From Streptomyces vinaceus (GTDB lineage Bacteria; Actinomycetota; Actinomycetes; Streptomycetales; Streptomycetaceae), in contig NZ_CP023692.1 in NCBI RefSeq assembly GCF_008704935.1, positions 2,427,001-2,491,000 on the forward strand: a stretch of 64,000 bases of DNA, read 5' to 3'. Below the pieces are notes generated by a model, which was given only the letters and a program-made list of their open reading frames with translations, made no database searches and had not been told where the DNA came from. The position numbers and the translations under genes are program-made. This document shows, one piece after another, positions 29,973 to 39,397 of the stretch (its first letter is position 1; each line of letters opens with the position of its first letter).

Positions 29973-30616
29973 GGGGCCACCTCGAGGTCGGGTACGACCT
30001 CCCGCAGCTGCTCGGCGGTCAGCGCCCCCTCGCGCAGCAGGACGGGAACCTTCCCGGTGACGTCGACGATCGACGACGGCTGGATCCCCGGGGTCGGGCC
30101 GCCGTCCAGGTACACGGACACGGAGTCGCCGAGCATCTCGCGCGCCGCGTCGCAGTCCTCCGGCGCCGGGTGGCCGGTCAGGTTCGCCGAGGACACGGCC
30201 ATCGGGCCGACCTCGGTCAGCAGCTCGATCGCGACGGGGTGCAGGGGCATCCGTACGGCCACGGTGCCGCGGGTCTCCCCCAGGTCCCAGGCGAGCGAGG
30301 GCTGGTGCTTGGCCACCAGCGTCAGCGCGCCCGGCCAGAAGGCGTCGACGAGCTCCCAGGCCTGCTCGGAGAAGTCCGTGACGAGCCCGTGCAGGGTGTT
30401 CGGCGACCCGATGAGGACGGGGGTCGGCATGTTGCGGCCGCGCCCCTTGGCGGCGAGCAGGTCGCCGACGGCCTCCGCGCTGAAGGCGTCCGCGCCGATC
30501 CCGTAGAGGGTGTCGGTGGGCAGCACGACGAGCTCGCCGCGGCGCACGGCGGATGCGGCTTCACGCAGACCCGTCTTGCGGTCCGTCGCGTCGTTGCAGT
30601 CGTATCGCCGGGCCAT
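29969..30616 (-). CDS. L-threonylcarbamoyladenylate synthase (Sua5/YrdC family)
   Basis: This enzyme makes threonylcarbamoyl-AMP for the t6A37 modification of ANN-decoding tRNAs. The 215-residue protein has the YrdC core: LPTDTLYGIGADA, KGRGRNMPTPVLIG, FWPGALTLV and the phosphate-binding SSANLTGHPAP. It is longer than minimal YrdC but lacks the full Sua5 C-terminal domain. It lies in a run with prmC and prfA and is translationally coupled to the phosphatase-like gene. Confidence 0.93.
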   Translation of the reverse strand: MARRYDCNDATDRKTGLREAASAVRRGELVVLPTDTLYGIGADAFSAEAVGDLLAAKGRGRNMPTPVLIGSPNTLHGLVTDFSEQAWELVDAFWPGALTLVAKHQPSLAWDLGETRGTVAVRMPLHPVAIELLTEVGPMAVSSANLTGHPAPEDCDAAREMLGDSVSVYLDGGPTPGIQPSSIVDVTGKVPVLLREGALTAEQLREVVPDLEVAP

Positions 30617-30665
30617 CAGCGGGACTCCTCGTGCAGCAGGGGGGTGGAGGGGCGGGTCGGGGGCG

Positions 30666-31511
30666 TCACGGCATGGCCTTGCGGGCCGTGGCGAAGCGCG
30701 GGCGGTTGTTCAGGTCGGGGTGGTCGGCGGCATCCGCCCATCCCCGCTCCTCGGCGAAGATCCACGGCACCTGGCCGCCCTGGGTGTCGGCGTGCTCGAT
30801 GACGACGATGCCGCCGGGCCTCAGCAGGCGGTGCGCGGTGCGCTCGATGCCGCGGATGGTGTCCAGGCCGTCCTCGCCGGAGAACAGGGCCATCTCCGGG
30901 TCGTGGTCCCGGGCCTCGGGGGCGACGTACTCCCACTCGGTGAGCGGGATGTACGGCGGGTTGGAGATCACCAGGTCGACCTGGCCGTCCAGCTCCGGCA
31001 GGGCGCTCAGCGCGTCGCCCTGGTGGACGGTGACCCGCGACCCCTCGGCGTTCTTGCGGGTCCACCGCAGGGCGTCCTCGGACAGCTCGACCGCGTGCAC
31101 GCGCGAGCGCGGCACCTCCTGGGCCATGGCCAGCGCGATGGCGCCGGAGCCGGTGCACAGGTCCACGATCAGCGGCTCGACGACGTCCATCGCGCGGACG
31201 GCGTGTATGGCCCAGTCCACGACCGACTCGGTCTCGGGCCGGGGCACGAAGACCCCGGGCCCGACCTGGAGCTCCAGGTACCGGAAGAAGGCGCGGCCGG
31301 TGATGTGCTGGAGCGGCTCGCGCGCCTCGCGGCGGGCGACGGCCTCCCAGTAGCGGGCGTCGAAGTCCGCGTCCTTGACGTGGTGCAGTTCCCCCCGCTT
31401 GACGCCGTGCACGAAGGCCGCGAGCTCCTCCGCGTCGAAGCGCGGTGAGGGCACGCCGGCGGCGGCCAGCCGCTGGGTGGCCTGGGCCACCTCGGCAAGC
31501 AGCAAGTTCAC
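30666..31511 (-). CDS. prmC: Peptide chain release factor N5-glutamine methyltransferase
   Basis: PrmC (HemK) methylates the GGQ glutamine of release factors. The 281-residue protein has an N-terminal helical bundle (about 1-75), a SAM-binding motif LIVDLCTGSGAIALA and the catalytic NPPYIP. It lies 73 bases downstream of prfA, its substrate's gene, on the same strand. Confidence 0.95.
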   Translation of the reverse strand: MNLLLAEVAQATQRLAAAGVPSPRFDAEELAAFVHGVKRGELHHVKDADFDARYWEAVARREAREPLQHITGRAFFRYLELQVGPGVFVPRPETESVVDWAIHAVRAMDVVEPLIVDLCTGSGAIALAMAQEVPRSRVHAVELSEDALRWTRKNAEGSRVTVHQGDALSALPELDGQVDLVISNPPYIPLTEWEYVAPEARDHDPEMALFSGEDGLDTIRGIERTAHRLLRPGGIVVIEHADTQGGQVPWIFAEERGWADAADHPDLNNRPRFATARKAMP

Positions 31512-31584
31512 GCTGGTCCTCCGGGCTGCTGTCGTACGGGGGTGGTGCGGGGGTCGTGCACGGTGAAGCGGGTCGAGCGGGGGA

Positions 31585-32664
31585 TCAGTGCGCGGACGCC
31601 AGCTTGGCGGCCGAGTCCGCGTCGACGCAGGCCTGGATCATCGGATCGAGGTCGCCGTCGAGCACCTGGTCCAAGTTGTACGCCTTGAAGCCCGTCCGGT
31701 GGTCCGAGATCCGGTTTTCCGGGAAGTTGTACGTACGGATCTTCTCGGAGCGGTCCACGGAGCGCACCTGGCTGCGGCGCACGTCGGAGGCCTCCTGCTC
31801 GGCGGCCTCCTGGGCCGCGGCCAGCAGGCGCGACCGGAGGATGCGCATGGCCTGCTCCTTGTTCTGGAGCTGGCTCTTCTCGTTCTGGCAGGAGGCGACC
31901 ACACCGGTGGGGATGTGCGTGATGCGCACTGCCGAGTCGGTGGTGTTGACGGACTGGCCGCCGGGGCCCGACGAGCGGTACACGTCGATGCGCAGGTCGT
32001 TCGGGTTGATCTCGACCTCGACCTCCTCGGCCTCCGGGGTGACGAGCACGCCCGCGGCGGAGGTGTGGATGCGGCCCTGGGACTCGGTGGCCGGAACGCG
32101 CTGCACGCGGTGGACGCCGCCCTCGTACTTCAGGCGGGCCCACACGCCCTGGCCGGGCTCGGTGGCGCCGTTGCCGCCCTTGGTGCGTACGGAGACCTGG
32201 ACGTCCTTGTAGCCGCCGAGCTCGGACTCGGTGGCGTCGATGATCTCGGTCTTCCAGCCCACGCGCTCGGCGTAGCGCAGGTACATGCGCAGCAGGTCGC
32301 CGGCGAACAGGGCGGACTCGTCGCCGCCCGCGCCCGCCTTGACCTCCAAGAGCACGTCCTTGTCGTCGCTGGGGTCGCGCGGGACCAGCAGCAGGCGGAG
32401 CTTCTCGGTGAGCTCCTCGCGCTGGGCGCTCAGCTCCTTCACCTCGGCCGCGAAGTCCGGGTCGTCGACCGCGAACTCCTTCGCCGTCTCGATGTCCTCG
32501 GCGGACTGCTTCCAGGCACGGAAGGTCGCGACGATCGGGGTCAGCTCCGCGTAGCGCTTGTTGAGCTTGCGCGCGTTGGCCTGATCCGAGTGGACCGAAG
32601 GGTCGGCGAGCTTCTTCTCAAGATCGGCGTGCTCGCCGACCAGTTCCTCGACCGCCTCGAACAT
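31585..32664 (-). CDS. prfA: Peptide chain release factor 1
   Basis: RF1 recognises UAA and UAG stop codons. The 359-residue protein has the PAT-type recognition region, and the GGQ motif in [14 protein letters not shown] is intact. I chose ATG 32664 (MFEAVEELV) with GGAG upstream over an upstream in-frame codon. It follows rpmE behind a terminator. Confidence 0.97.
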   Translation of the reverse strand: MFEAVEELVGEHADLEKKLADPSVHSDQANARKLNKRYAELTPIVATFRAWKQSAEDIETAKEFAVDDPDFAAEVKELSAQREELTEKLRLLLVPRDPSDDKDVLLEVKAGAGGDESALFAGDLLRMYLRYAERVGWKTEIIDATESELGGYKDVQVSVRTKGGNGATEPGQGVWARLKYEGGVHRVQRVPATESQGRIHTSAAGVLVTPEAEEVEVEINPNDLRIDVYRSSGPGGQSVNTTDSAVRITHIPTGVVASCQNEKSQLQNKEQAMRILRSRLLAAAQEAAEQEASDVRRSQVRSVDRSEKIRTYNFPENRISDHRTGFKAYNLDQVLDGDLDPMIQACVDADSAAKLASAH

Positions 32665-32713
32665 CGGGGGCTCCTGAAGTGAAAAGTGTGAAAAAGGGCT
32701 GCGGGACGACAAA

Positions 32714-32766
32714 GGCGCCGGTCCGGCTGCCCCCGTGTGGACAGGGTGCAGCCGGGGTCCGGCGCC
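32714..32766 (-). terminator. Terminator after rpmE
   Basis: Two collinear 8-bp stems (32714-32721 with 32759-32766; 32723-32730 with 32748-32755) form a long hairpin between rpmE and prfA. Read-through to prfA is possible. Confidence 0.7.
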
Positions 32767-32775
32767 GGGGGCTCG

Positions 32776-32994
32776 CTACTTCGAGCCGGCAGCCTTGCCG
32801 AAGCGGGCCTCGAAGCGGGCGACACGGCCACCGGTGTCGAGGATCTTCTGCTTGCCCGTGTAGAACGGGTGGCACTCGGAGCAGACCTCGGCACGGATGG
32901 TGCCCTCGGTCAGGGTGCTACGGGTGGTGAACGACGCGCCACAGGTGCAGCTGACCTGGGTCTCGACGTACTCGGGGTGAACATCGCGCTTCAA
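32776..32994 (-). CDS. rpmE: 50S ribosomal protein L31, zinc-binding (C+) type
   Basis: The 72-residue protein has four cysteines in CxC (SCTCGASF) and CxxC (VCSECHPF) arrangement, the zinc ribbon of C+ L31. Such L31 can be exchanged for a zinc-free paralogue under zinc shortage. A perfect SigR-type promoter lies upstream, in line with rpmE being a known SigR (disulfide-stress) target in S. coelicolor. Confidence 0.97.
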   Translation of the reverse strand: MKRDVHPEYVETQVSCTCGASFTTRSTLTEGTIRAEVCSECHPFYTGKQKILDTGGRVARFEARFGKAAGSK

Positions 32995-33119
32995 GGTGTC
33001 TCCTAGATTCGGGAGGGCGCCGGGTCGCAGGAGCCGAATTGCGCACTGCGTGAACCGGGGCCGACAGACCAGTCTGCCAGGACCGGGCTGCCTGTCAAAA
33101 TTCTGAGGACGCCTCCCTC

Positions 33120-33145
33120 AACGAGGGGGGTCAGGCATCTATTCC
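33120..33145 (-). promoter_or_regulatory. SigR-type (disulfide stress) promoter of rpmE
   Basis: On the reverse strand GGAAT (33141-33145) is followed after exactly 18 bases by GTT (33120-33122), matching the SigR consensus GGAAT-N18-GTT. It would start transcription near 33112, giving an rpmE leader of about 115 bases. A TTGACA box also occurs at 33094-33099 on the same strand, a possible housekeeping promoter with a poor -10. Confidence 0.75.
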
Positions 33146-33184
33146 GCTCCCCTACGGGAAGCCCCTGACCAGGCATTTCGCGGA

Positions 33185-34285
33185 CTATTGGACGATCTGC
33201 CCGGCGCTGCCCTTGTCGCCCATGGAGTTCGCGGTCGCCTCGGCCGGGACCGGCTGCTCGGCCAGCAGGGCGTCCCAGACCATCTTGGACTCCTTGGCCA
33301 GCGGGGCGACCCGGTCGGGGTCGCGGGGGTCCGGGCCCACGGGCAGGGTGATCATCTTCATGTCCTGGGCGTCGATGCCCTGGAGGCTCTGCGCGAAGCC
33401 CATCAGGGACTTCACGTCGCCGAGGGACTTGTCGGTGGTCAGCGCCTTGGTGCCGGTGTCGGCGAGGTCGAGCAGCCGCTTGGGGTTGTCGAAGACGCCG
33501 ATGCCCTTGACCTGCTTGATCAGGGCCTTCATGAACGCCTGCTGGAGCTGTATTCGGCCCAGGTCGGAGCCGTCGCCGACGGTCTTGCGGGTGCGTACGA
33601 GGCCGAGGGCCTGCTCGCCGTTGAGCTTGTTGGGGCCGGCCGGGAGGTCGAGGTGGCTCCCGTAGTCCTTGATCGGCTTGTTGGTGGTCACCTCGACGCC
33701 GCCGAGGTTGTCGATGATCTTCTTGAAGCCCGTGAAGTCGACCTCGATGTAGTGGTCCATGCGGATCCCCGACATCTTCTCGACGGTCTTGACCGCGCAG
33801 GCGGCCCCGCCGATGGTGAACGACTCGTTGAACTGGGAGCGCGAGCTGCCGCGGTCGGTCTTGCCGTTGGCCGTCGTGCAGGCCGGCCGGTTGACCATGG
33901 TGTCGCGCGGTATCGAGACGACGGTCGCCTTCTTGTGGCCGTCGTACAGGTGGACGATCATCGCGGTGTCGGAGCGGGCGGAGCCGCCGTCGTCCGGGCC
34001 GTACTCGGAATTGGCGCCGCCGCGGGAGTCGGAGCCGAGGACGAGGATGTCCATCGAGCCGTTGTCCACGTTCTGCGGGCGGTCGGTGCCCAGGGCCTGG
34101 TCGATGTCGACCGTCTTGAGGTTCCCGTTCAGGTGGAAGTAGAACCAGCCGAGACCCGCCCCGCCCAGCAGGACCACGCCGGCGGCGCTCCACGCGGCGA
34201 TGACCAGGGCCCTGCGGCGCTTCGGCGGTTTCCGTCGGCGCCGGCCCGCGGCACGCCTGCCGCCGCCCCTGCTGTCCTCGCTCAT
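33185..34285 (-). CDS. LytR-CpsA-Psr (LCP) family wall-polymer ligase
   Basis: LCP enzymes transfer undecaprenyl-linked polymers such as teichoic acid onto peptidoglycan outside the membrane. The 366-residue protein has a basic cytoplasmic head, one membrane helix (about 27-48) and an extracellular LCP domain with LGSDSRGG, SIPRDTMV, and NLGGVEVTT followed by EQALGLVRTRK. It is a natural partner of the WecA-like enzyme encoded 7 kb away. ATG 34285 follows GAGGAG. It lies between rho and rpmE. Confidence 0.92.
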   Translation of the reverse strand: MSEDSRGGGRRAAGRRRRKPPKRRRALVIAAWSAAGVVLLGGAGLGWFYFHLNGNLKTVDIDQALGTDRPQNVDNGSMDILVLGSDSRGGANSEYGPDDGGSARSDTAMIVHLYDGHKKATVVSIPRDTMVNRPACTTANGKTDRGSSRSQFNESFTIGGAACAVKTVEKMSGIRMDHYIEVDFTGFKKIIDNLGGVEVTTNKPIKDYGSHLDLPAGPNKLNGEQALGLVRTRKTVGDGSDLGRIQLQQAFMKALIKQVKGIGVFDNPKRLLDLADTGTKALTTDKSLGDVKSLMGFAQSLQGIDAQDMKMITLPVGPDPRDPDRVAPLAKESKMVWDALLAEQPVPAEATANSMGDKGSAGQIVQ

Positions 34286-34338
34286 GCTCTCCGCTCTCCT
34301 CGTCCTCCTGTGCTGCCTCTGACACAGACGGCCTAACA

Positions 34339-34367
34339 TCCCCCAGGGTTCCACGACCCCTGGGGGA
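34339..34367 (-). promoter_or_regulatory. 10-bp inverted repeat upstream of the LCP gene
   Basis: TCCCCCAGGG (34339-34348) pairs perfectly with 34358-34367 across a 9-base loop, 54 bases before the LCP start. Either a leader hairpin or an operator. Confidence 0.4.
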
Positions 34368-34463
34368 CAGTACGGCGGCAAGGCAGGCAAACGCGGCATG
34401 TGTGGCGAAGCTCGCACGGTCCCCCTACCCTGCGCGGGGCTCGGAAACGGCGCGGGAAAACGC

Positions 34464-34501
34464 GGGACCGCCCCCGCCGCGGCTGCGGTGGGGGCGGTCC
34501 C
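34464..34501 (-). terminator. rho terminator
   Basis: A perfect 12-bp stem (34464-34475 with 34490-34501) has a 4-bp inner extension, 33 bases past the rho stop. Confidence 0.85.
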
Positions 34502-34533
34502 GGTGATGCCGTGTACGGCGACGGATCGAGGGA

Positions 34534-36642
34534 TCAGTCGTCGTTCTTGCCCGACGGGGTCGTCTTGGCGATCTGCATCAGGAACTCGGCGTTCGACTTC
34601 GTCTGCTTCATCTTGTCGAGGAGCAGCTCGATGGCCTGCTGCGAGTCGAGCGCGTGCAGCACCCGGCGCAGCTTCCAGACGATGGCGAGCTCCTCGCTGT
34701 TGAGGAGGATCTCCTCCTTGCGGGTGCCCGACGGGTCGACGTCGACGGCCGGGAAGATGCGCTTGTCGGCGAGCTTCCGGTCGAGCTTGAGCTCCATGTT
34801 GCCGGTGCCCTTGAACTCCTCGAAGATCACCTCGTCCATGCGCGAGCCGGTGTCGACCAGCGCGGTGGCCAGGATGGTCAGCGAGCCGCCGTCCTCGATG
34901 TTGCGCGCGGCACCGAAGAAGCGCTTCGGCGGGTACAGCGCGGTCGAGTCGACACCACCGGACAGGATGCGGCCGGAGGCGGGCGCCGCGAGGTTGTACG
35001 CGCGGCCCAGACGGGTGATGGAGTCCAGCAGGACGACCACGTCGTGACCCAGCTCGACGAGGCGCTTGGCGCGCTCGATGGCCAGTTCGGCGACGGTGGT
35101 GTGGTCCTCGGCCGGGCGGTCGAAGGTCGAGGAGATGACCTCGCCCTTGACCGACCGCTGCATGTCGGTGACCTCTTCCGGACGCTCGTCGACCAGGACG
35201 ACCATCAGGTGGCACTCGGGGTTGTTCGTGGTGATCGCGTTGGCGATCGCCTGCATGATCATGGTCTTGCCGGTCTTCGGCGGGGCCACGATCAGGCCTC
35301 GCTGGCCCTTGCCGATCGGCGACACGAGGTCGATGATGCGGGTCGTCAGCACGCCCGGGTCGGTCTCCAGACGGAGCCGGTCCTGGGGGTACAGCGGGGT
35401 CAGCTTCTGGAACTCCGGGCGGCCGCGGCCGGATTCGGGCGCCATGCCGTTCACCGAGTCCAGGCGCACGAGGGCGTTGAACTTCTCGCGGCGCTCGCCG
35501 TCCTTGGGCTGGCGCACGGCACCGGTGGTGTGGTCGCCCTTGCGCAGACCGGCCTTGCGGACCTGGGCGAGGGAGACGTACACGTCGTTGGGGCCGGGCA
35601 GGTAGCCCGAGGTCCGGATGAACGCGTAGTTGTCGAGGATGTCCAGGATGCCCGCGACGGGGATCAGGACGTCGTCGTCGGCGACCTGCGGCTCGTTCGG
35701 CGCGAACTCGTCGCGGCCACGACGGCCGCGGCGGTCGCGGTAGCGTCCGCGACGGCCGCGACGGCCGCCCTCGTCGTCGAAGTCGTCCTCGGGACCGTTG
35801 CCCTGGGGGCCCTGGCGGTCCTGGCGGTCCTGACGGCCCTGCTGCTGGCGGTCCTGACGGCCGCCCTGCTGCTGGCGGTCCTGGCGGTCGCCCCGGCCAC
35901 CGCCCTGGGCCTGGCCGCCCTGGCCGCCGCCCTGACCCTGGCCGGCCTGGCCCTGACCCTGGGCGCCCTGGCCCTGGTCGTCGGCCTTGGCGCCGCGGTC
36001 GCGGCGGTCACGGCGGCCGCCCTCGCGCTCGGCACGGTCACCGCGGTCGCGGCGGTCGCGCCGGCCGCGGCCCTCGCCCTCCTGGGCGGGAGCGGAGACG
36101 GCGGTGGCCGCCTCCGCCTTGACCTCGGCCGGAGCGGTCGCGGTGGTGGTGGCGGTCTCGGTCTTGGCCTCTACCTGCACGGCGGCGGGGGCCGCGGTCT
36201 CCGGGCTGCCGGAGGGGGCCGTGGCCCGACGGCGGCGGCGCTCGCCGGCCGGGGCGTCGTCGGAGGCCGGCTGGCCCGGGATCTCGATCTGCGCCTGCGC
36301 GGCAGGCTTCTCGGCGGGCGCCTCTGCGGCGGCCTCACCCGTACGGGCCTTGCTGGTGGCGCGGCGCTTCGGCTTGGCCTCGGCGGCGTCCGCGGCGGGA
36401 GCCGCGGCCTTGGGGGCGCCGCCACCCGCCTGCGCCTCCTTGATGACCTCGATCAGCTGGCTCTTGCGCATCCGCGCGGTGCCCCTGATACCGAGGCCCG
36501 ACGCGACCTGCTGGAGCTCGGCCAGGACCATGCCCTCAAGGCCGGTGCCGGAGCGGCGACGCTTGGGGGCGGCGCCCGCGGCGGGGGCACTGGTGTCGAC
36601 AGTGGTGTCGGCAGCGCCCATCAGATCGGTGGTGTCGCTCAC
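34534..36642 (-). CDS. rho: Transcription termination factor Rho, actinobacterial long form
   Basis: Rho is an RNA-dependent hexameric helicase that ends transcription. The 702-residue protein has the Rho N-domain start ([13 protein letters not shown]), then an insertion of about 230 residues rich in Arg, Asp, Gly, Gln and Ala (GQGQ and [12 protein letters not shown] runs, about 80-310), then the RNA-binding cold-shock fold and the ATPase core with [20 protein letters not shown] and [10 protein letters not shown]. Such insertions are typical of high-GC actinobacteria and add RNA affinity. The GTG start follows GGAAGGA. Confidence 0.97.
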   Translation of the reverse strand: MSDTTDLMGAADTTVDTSAPAAGAAPKRRRSGTGLEGMVLAELQQVASGLGIRGTARMRKSQLIEVIKEAQAGGGAPKAAAPAADAAEAKPKRRATSKARTGEAAAEAPAEKPAAQAQIEIPGQPASDDAPAGERRRRRATAPSGSPETAAPAAVQVEAKTETATTTATAPAEVKAEAATAVSAPAQEGEGRGRRDRRDRGDRAEREGGRRDRRDRGAKADDQGQGAQGQGQAGQGQGGGQGGQAQGGGRGDRQDRQQQGGRQDRQQQGRQDRQDRQGPQGNGPEDDFDDEGGRRGRRGRYRDRRGRRGRDEFAPNEPQVADDDVLIPVAGILDILDNYAFIRTSGYLPGPNDVYVSLAQVRKAGLRKGDHTTGAVRQPKDGERREKFNALVRLDSVNGMAPESGRGRPEFQKLTPLYPQDRLRLETDPGVLTTRIIDLVSPIGKGQRGLIVAPPKTGKTMIMQAIANAITTNNPECHLMVVLVDERPEEVTDMQRSVKGEVISSTFDRPAEDHTTVAELAIERAKRLVELGHDVVVLLDSITRLGRAYNLAAPASGRILSGGVDSTALYPPKRFFGAARNIEDGGSLTILATALVDTGSRMDEVIFEEFKGTGNMELKLDRKLADKRIFPAVDVDPSGTRKEEILLNSEELAIVWKLRRVLHALDSQQAIELLLDKMKQTKSNAEFLMQIAKTTPSGKNDD

Positions 36643-37073
36643 GAAGGGTCCTTCCCTGGAGCGGACGTCGGCCTGTCTGGCTCGGCGACCGGTTGTGCTG
36701 TCCGGCGACGGTCCATGGCTTGGTGGGTCATGGGCCGCAGCCGGGGCGGTGGTCCGCCGAAAGAGGAACGGCGGAGAGAAACGTGCGTGGGTGGTTCCGG
36801 CGAGAAGCCCCCGAGCTGGAAGCGTGGGAATGTCACGCCGATTCCGGAGCGTGCTCGAAACTGCTGGCAGCGATCAAAGCAGTCGGGGAGGCTCCCGGAA
36901 GAAAGGTGGTCCCGGATGGGGACACTGAGCACCGAGCCATGGCGGCTTCGGCTGCGCACTTGAGACTAACACTACCGGATCCAACAGATATTCCCCCTCT
37001 CAATCACCGGCAATCGCGCCTTCAGCGCGGGCGGCCTGCCCTGGCCGCCCGCCCCTGGCGGGTATGCCCCGAC
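36643..37073 (-). other. Gap between thrB and rho
   Basis: These 431 bases hold the thrB terminator at the right end and the rho promoter/leader. No open frame with ribosome-binding site and coding character is seen. A long leader is usual for rho, which often autoregulates, but I cannot point to a specific structure. Confidence 0.5.
37027..37052 (-). terminator. thrB terminator
   Basis: A perfect 10-bp stem (37027-37036 with 37043-37052) lies 22 bases past the thrB stop. Confidence 0.8.
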
Positions 37074-38000
37074 CTAGCCGCCCTGGTTTCCCAGCGGCAG
37101 GACGCTCGCGCCCGCGGCGTCGAGGGCGAGCCGGTTCGCCGCCCACCCCTCGCCCGCGAGCTGCGCGACCTTGTCGGCCGCGCCGTTGTCGACCAGCGCG
37201 AGGACCGTGGGGCCCGCGCCGGAGATGACCGCGGGGATCCCGTCCGCCCGCAGCCGGTTGACGAGAGCGACGCTCTCCGGCATCGCCGGGGAGCGGTACT
37301 CCTGGTGGAGCCTGTCTTCGGTGGCGGGCAGCAGCAACTCGGGACGCCTGGTCAGGGCTTCGACGAGCAGGGCCGCACGGCCCGCGTTGACGGCCGCGTC
37401 CACGTGGGGGACGTTGCGCGGCAGCAGACCGCGCGCGGTTTCCGTCAGGACCGGCTTGGAGGGGACGAAGACCACCGGAACGATGGAATCGGCGGGCTCC
37501 ATACGGATCGCCTTGGCGCTGCCGCCGTCCATCCAGGCGAGGGTGAAGCCGCCGAGGAGACAGGCGGCGACGTTGTCGGGGTGCCCCTCGATCTCGGTGG
37601 CGAGTTCGAGCAGGGCCGCGTCGTCCAGCTTCGCCTCTCCGCCTATGGTCACGGCGCGGGCGGCGACGATGCCGGCGCAGATGGCGGCGGAGGAGGACCC
37701 GAGGCCGCGGCCGTGCGGGATGCGGTTGGCGCAGACGACCTCAAGGCCGCGCGGCTGCCCGCCCAGCAGGTCGAAGGCGGTGCGCATGGAGCGTACGAGC
37801 AGGTGGCTCTCGTCCCGCGGGAGGGTGTCTGCACCCTCCCCCGCGATGTCGATGTTCAGACCCGAGTCGGCCACCCGGACGACGACGTCGTCGTAGAGCC
37901 CCAGGGCCAGGCCGAGGGCGTCGAAGCCCGGGCCGAGGTTGGCACTGCTGGCGGGGACGCGCACCCGTACGGCGGCGGCGCGGAACGCTGGACCGGCCAT
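37074..38000 (-). CDS. thrB: Homoserine kinase
   Basis: This GHMP-family kinase phosphorylates homoserine, the step before threonine synthase. The 308-residue protein has SSANLGPGFDALG, the P-loop-like PHGRGLGSSSAA and the C-terminal VISGAGPTVLAL. ATG 38000 gives AGPAFRAAAVRVRVPASS; a long upstream open frame has no support. A strong terminator separates it from thrC, so it has its own promoter in 38001-38252, unlike hom-thrC. Confidence 0.95.
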   Translation of the reverse strand: MAGPAFRAAAVRVRVPASSANLGPGFDALGLALGLYDDVVVRVADSGLNIDIAGEGADTLPRDESHLLVRSMRTAFDLLGGQPRGLEVVCANRIPHGRGLGSSSAAICAGIVAARAVTIGGEAKLDDAALLELATEIEGHPDNVAACLLGGFTLAWMDGGSAKAIRMEPADSIVPVVFVPSKPVLTETARGLLPRNVPHVDAAVNAGRAALLVEALTRRPELLLPATEDRLHQEYRSPAMPESVALVNRLRADGIPAVISGAGPTVLALVDNGAADKVAQLAGEGWAANRLALDAAGASVLPLGNQGG

Positions 38001-38320
38001 CGTCCGATGACACTCCTTGTGACTGTGCGAGACGAGATCTTCGCTGGCTCGCTGCGAATGTACTGGAGAACGTACGACACCCGAAGGCCCTCTGGGCAGC
38101 ACCACGGTCATATGCGCGGTGGCGGATGTAAGTACAGCGTATCGAAGGAAGGTTCTCTCGCGACATAGGGCGCACAGGAGGCGCACGATGCGTGTCGGTG
38201 TCTTCCGGTGGATCTCGGCGAACGCCGTTGACTTTTGTGCCGTACGGCCTGAGTTGCCGGATTCCGTGAGCCTCCGGGAGGCTCACGGAATCCGGCAACC
38301 GGGTGACCGGGTGACCGGGG
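38001..38320 (-). other. Gap between thrC and thrB
   Basis: These 320 bases hold the hom-thrC terminator (38253-38299) and the promoter and leader of thrB. AAGGAG lies 12 bases before the thrB start. A direct repeat of ACCGGGTG lies next to the terminator. No gene seen. Confidence 0.6.
38253..38299 (-). terminator. Very strong hom-thrC terminator
   Basis: A perfect 23-bp inverted repeat (38253-38275 with 38277-38299) with almost no loop lies 22 bases past the thrC stop. Confidence 0.9.
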
Positions 38321-39391
38321 TCAGACCAGGCCGAGGCGGACGGCCGCGGCCTCCGCGTCCACCGGGACGGTGACCGGCTGCGGAGCGCCGGCGACGGCCC
38401 AGTCGGGGTCCTTGAGGCCGTTTCCGGTCACGGTGCACACGATCTTCTGGCCGGGGTCGACCAGACCCAGCTCGGCGGCCTTGAGCAGGCCGGCCACGGA
38501 CGCGGCCGAGGCGGGCTCGACGAAGACGCCCTCCTGGGCGGCCAACAGGCGGTAGGCCGCCAGGATCTGGCGGTCCGTCACCTCGTCGATGAAACCGCCC
38601 GACTCGTCGCGCGCGGCCAGCGCGTAGTCCCAGGAGGCCGGGTTGCCGATCCGGATCGCGGTGGCGATGGTGTGCGGTTCCTTGACGATCTCGCCGCGCA
38701 CGATCGGTGCGGAGCCGGAGGCCTGGAAACCCCACACGCGGGGCGTACGGGAGGCCAGGCCGTCGGCCTTGTACTCCTTGAAGCCCTTCCAGTACGCGGT
38801 GATGTTGCCGGCGTTGCCGACGGGCAGCACGTGGATGTCGGGGGCGTCGCCGAGCGCGTCGACGATCTCGAACGCGGCCGTCTTCTGACCCTCGATGCGC
38901 ACCGGGTTGACCGAATTGACCAGCGCGACCGGGTAGTTGTCGGACAGCGCGCGGGCCAGGTCCAGGCAGTCGTCGAAGTTGCCGTCGACCTGGAGGATCT
39001 TGGCGCCGTGCACCAGCGCCTGGCCCATCTTGCCGAGCGCGATCTTGCCCCGGGGCACGAGGACGGCGGAGACCATCCCGGCGCGCACCGCGTACGCGGC
39101 TGCGGAGGCCGAGGTGTTGCCCGTCGAGGCGCAGATGACCGCCTTGGCACCCTCTTCCTTGGCCTTGGTGATGGCCATGGTCATGCCGCGGTCCTTGAAG
39201 GACCCGGTGGGGTTCGCGCCCTCGACCTTGAGGTGGACCTCGCAGCCGGTGCGCTCGGAGAGCACCTGCGCGGGCACGAGCGGCGTACCGCCCTCGCGGA
39301 GTGTGACCACGGGAGTCGTGTCCGTCACCGGCAGGCGGTCCCGGTACTCCTCGATGATGCCGCGCCACTGGTGGGTGCGATTGCTGCTCAT
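38321..39391 (-). CDS. thrC: Threonine synthase
   Basis: This PLP enzyme converts phosphohomoserine to threonine. The 356-residue protein carries the PLP lysine in [26 protein letters not shown] and the phosphate-binding PVGNAGN. It begins 6 bases after hom, with AAGGGGAG inside the hom end, so the two form an operon. Confidence 0.96.
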   Translation of the reverse strand: MSSNRTHQWRGIIEEYRDRLPVTDTTPVVTLREGGTPLVPAQVLSERTGCEVHLKVEGANPTGSFKDRGMTMAITKAKEEGAKAVICASTGNTSASAAAYAVRAGMVSAVLVPRGKIALGKMGQALVHGAKILQVDGNFDDCLDLARALSDNYPVALVNSVNPVRIEGQKTAAFEIVDALGDAPDIHVLPVGNAGNITAYWKGFKEYKADGLASRTPRVWGFQASGSAPIVRGEIVKEPHTIATAIRIGNPASWDYALAARDESGGFIDEVTDRQILAAYRLLAAQEGVFVEPASAASVAGLLKAAELGLVDPGQKIVCTVTGNGLKDPDWAVAGAPQPVTVPVDAEAAAVRLGLV

Positions 39392-39397
39392 GGGTCC

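Noticed and set aside
34654..36963. 769-codon forward frame over rho
   Set aside because: Mirror of the repetitive rho insertion; no start signal.
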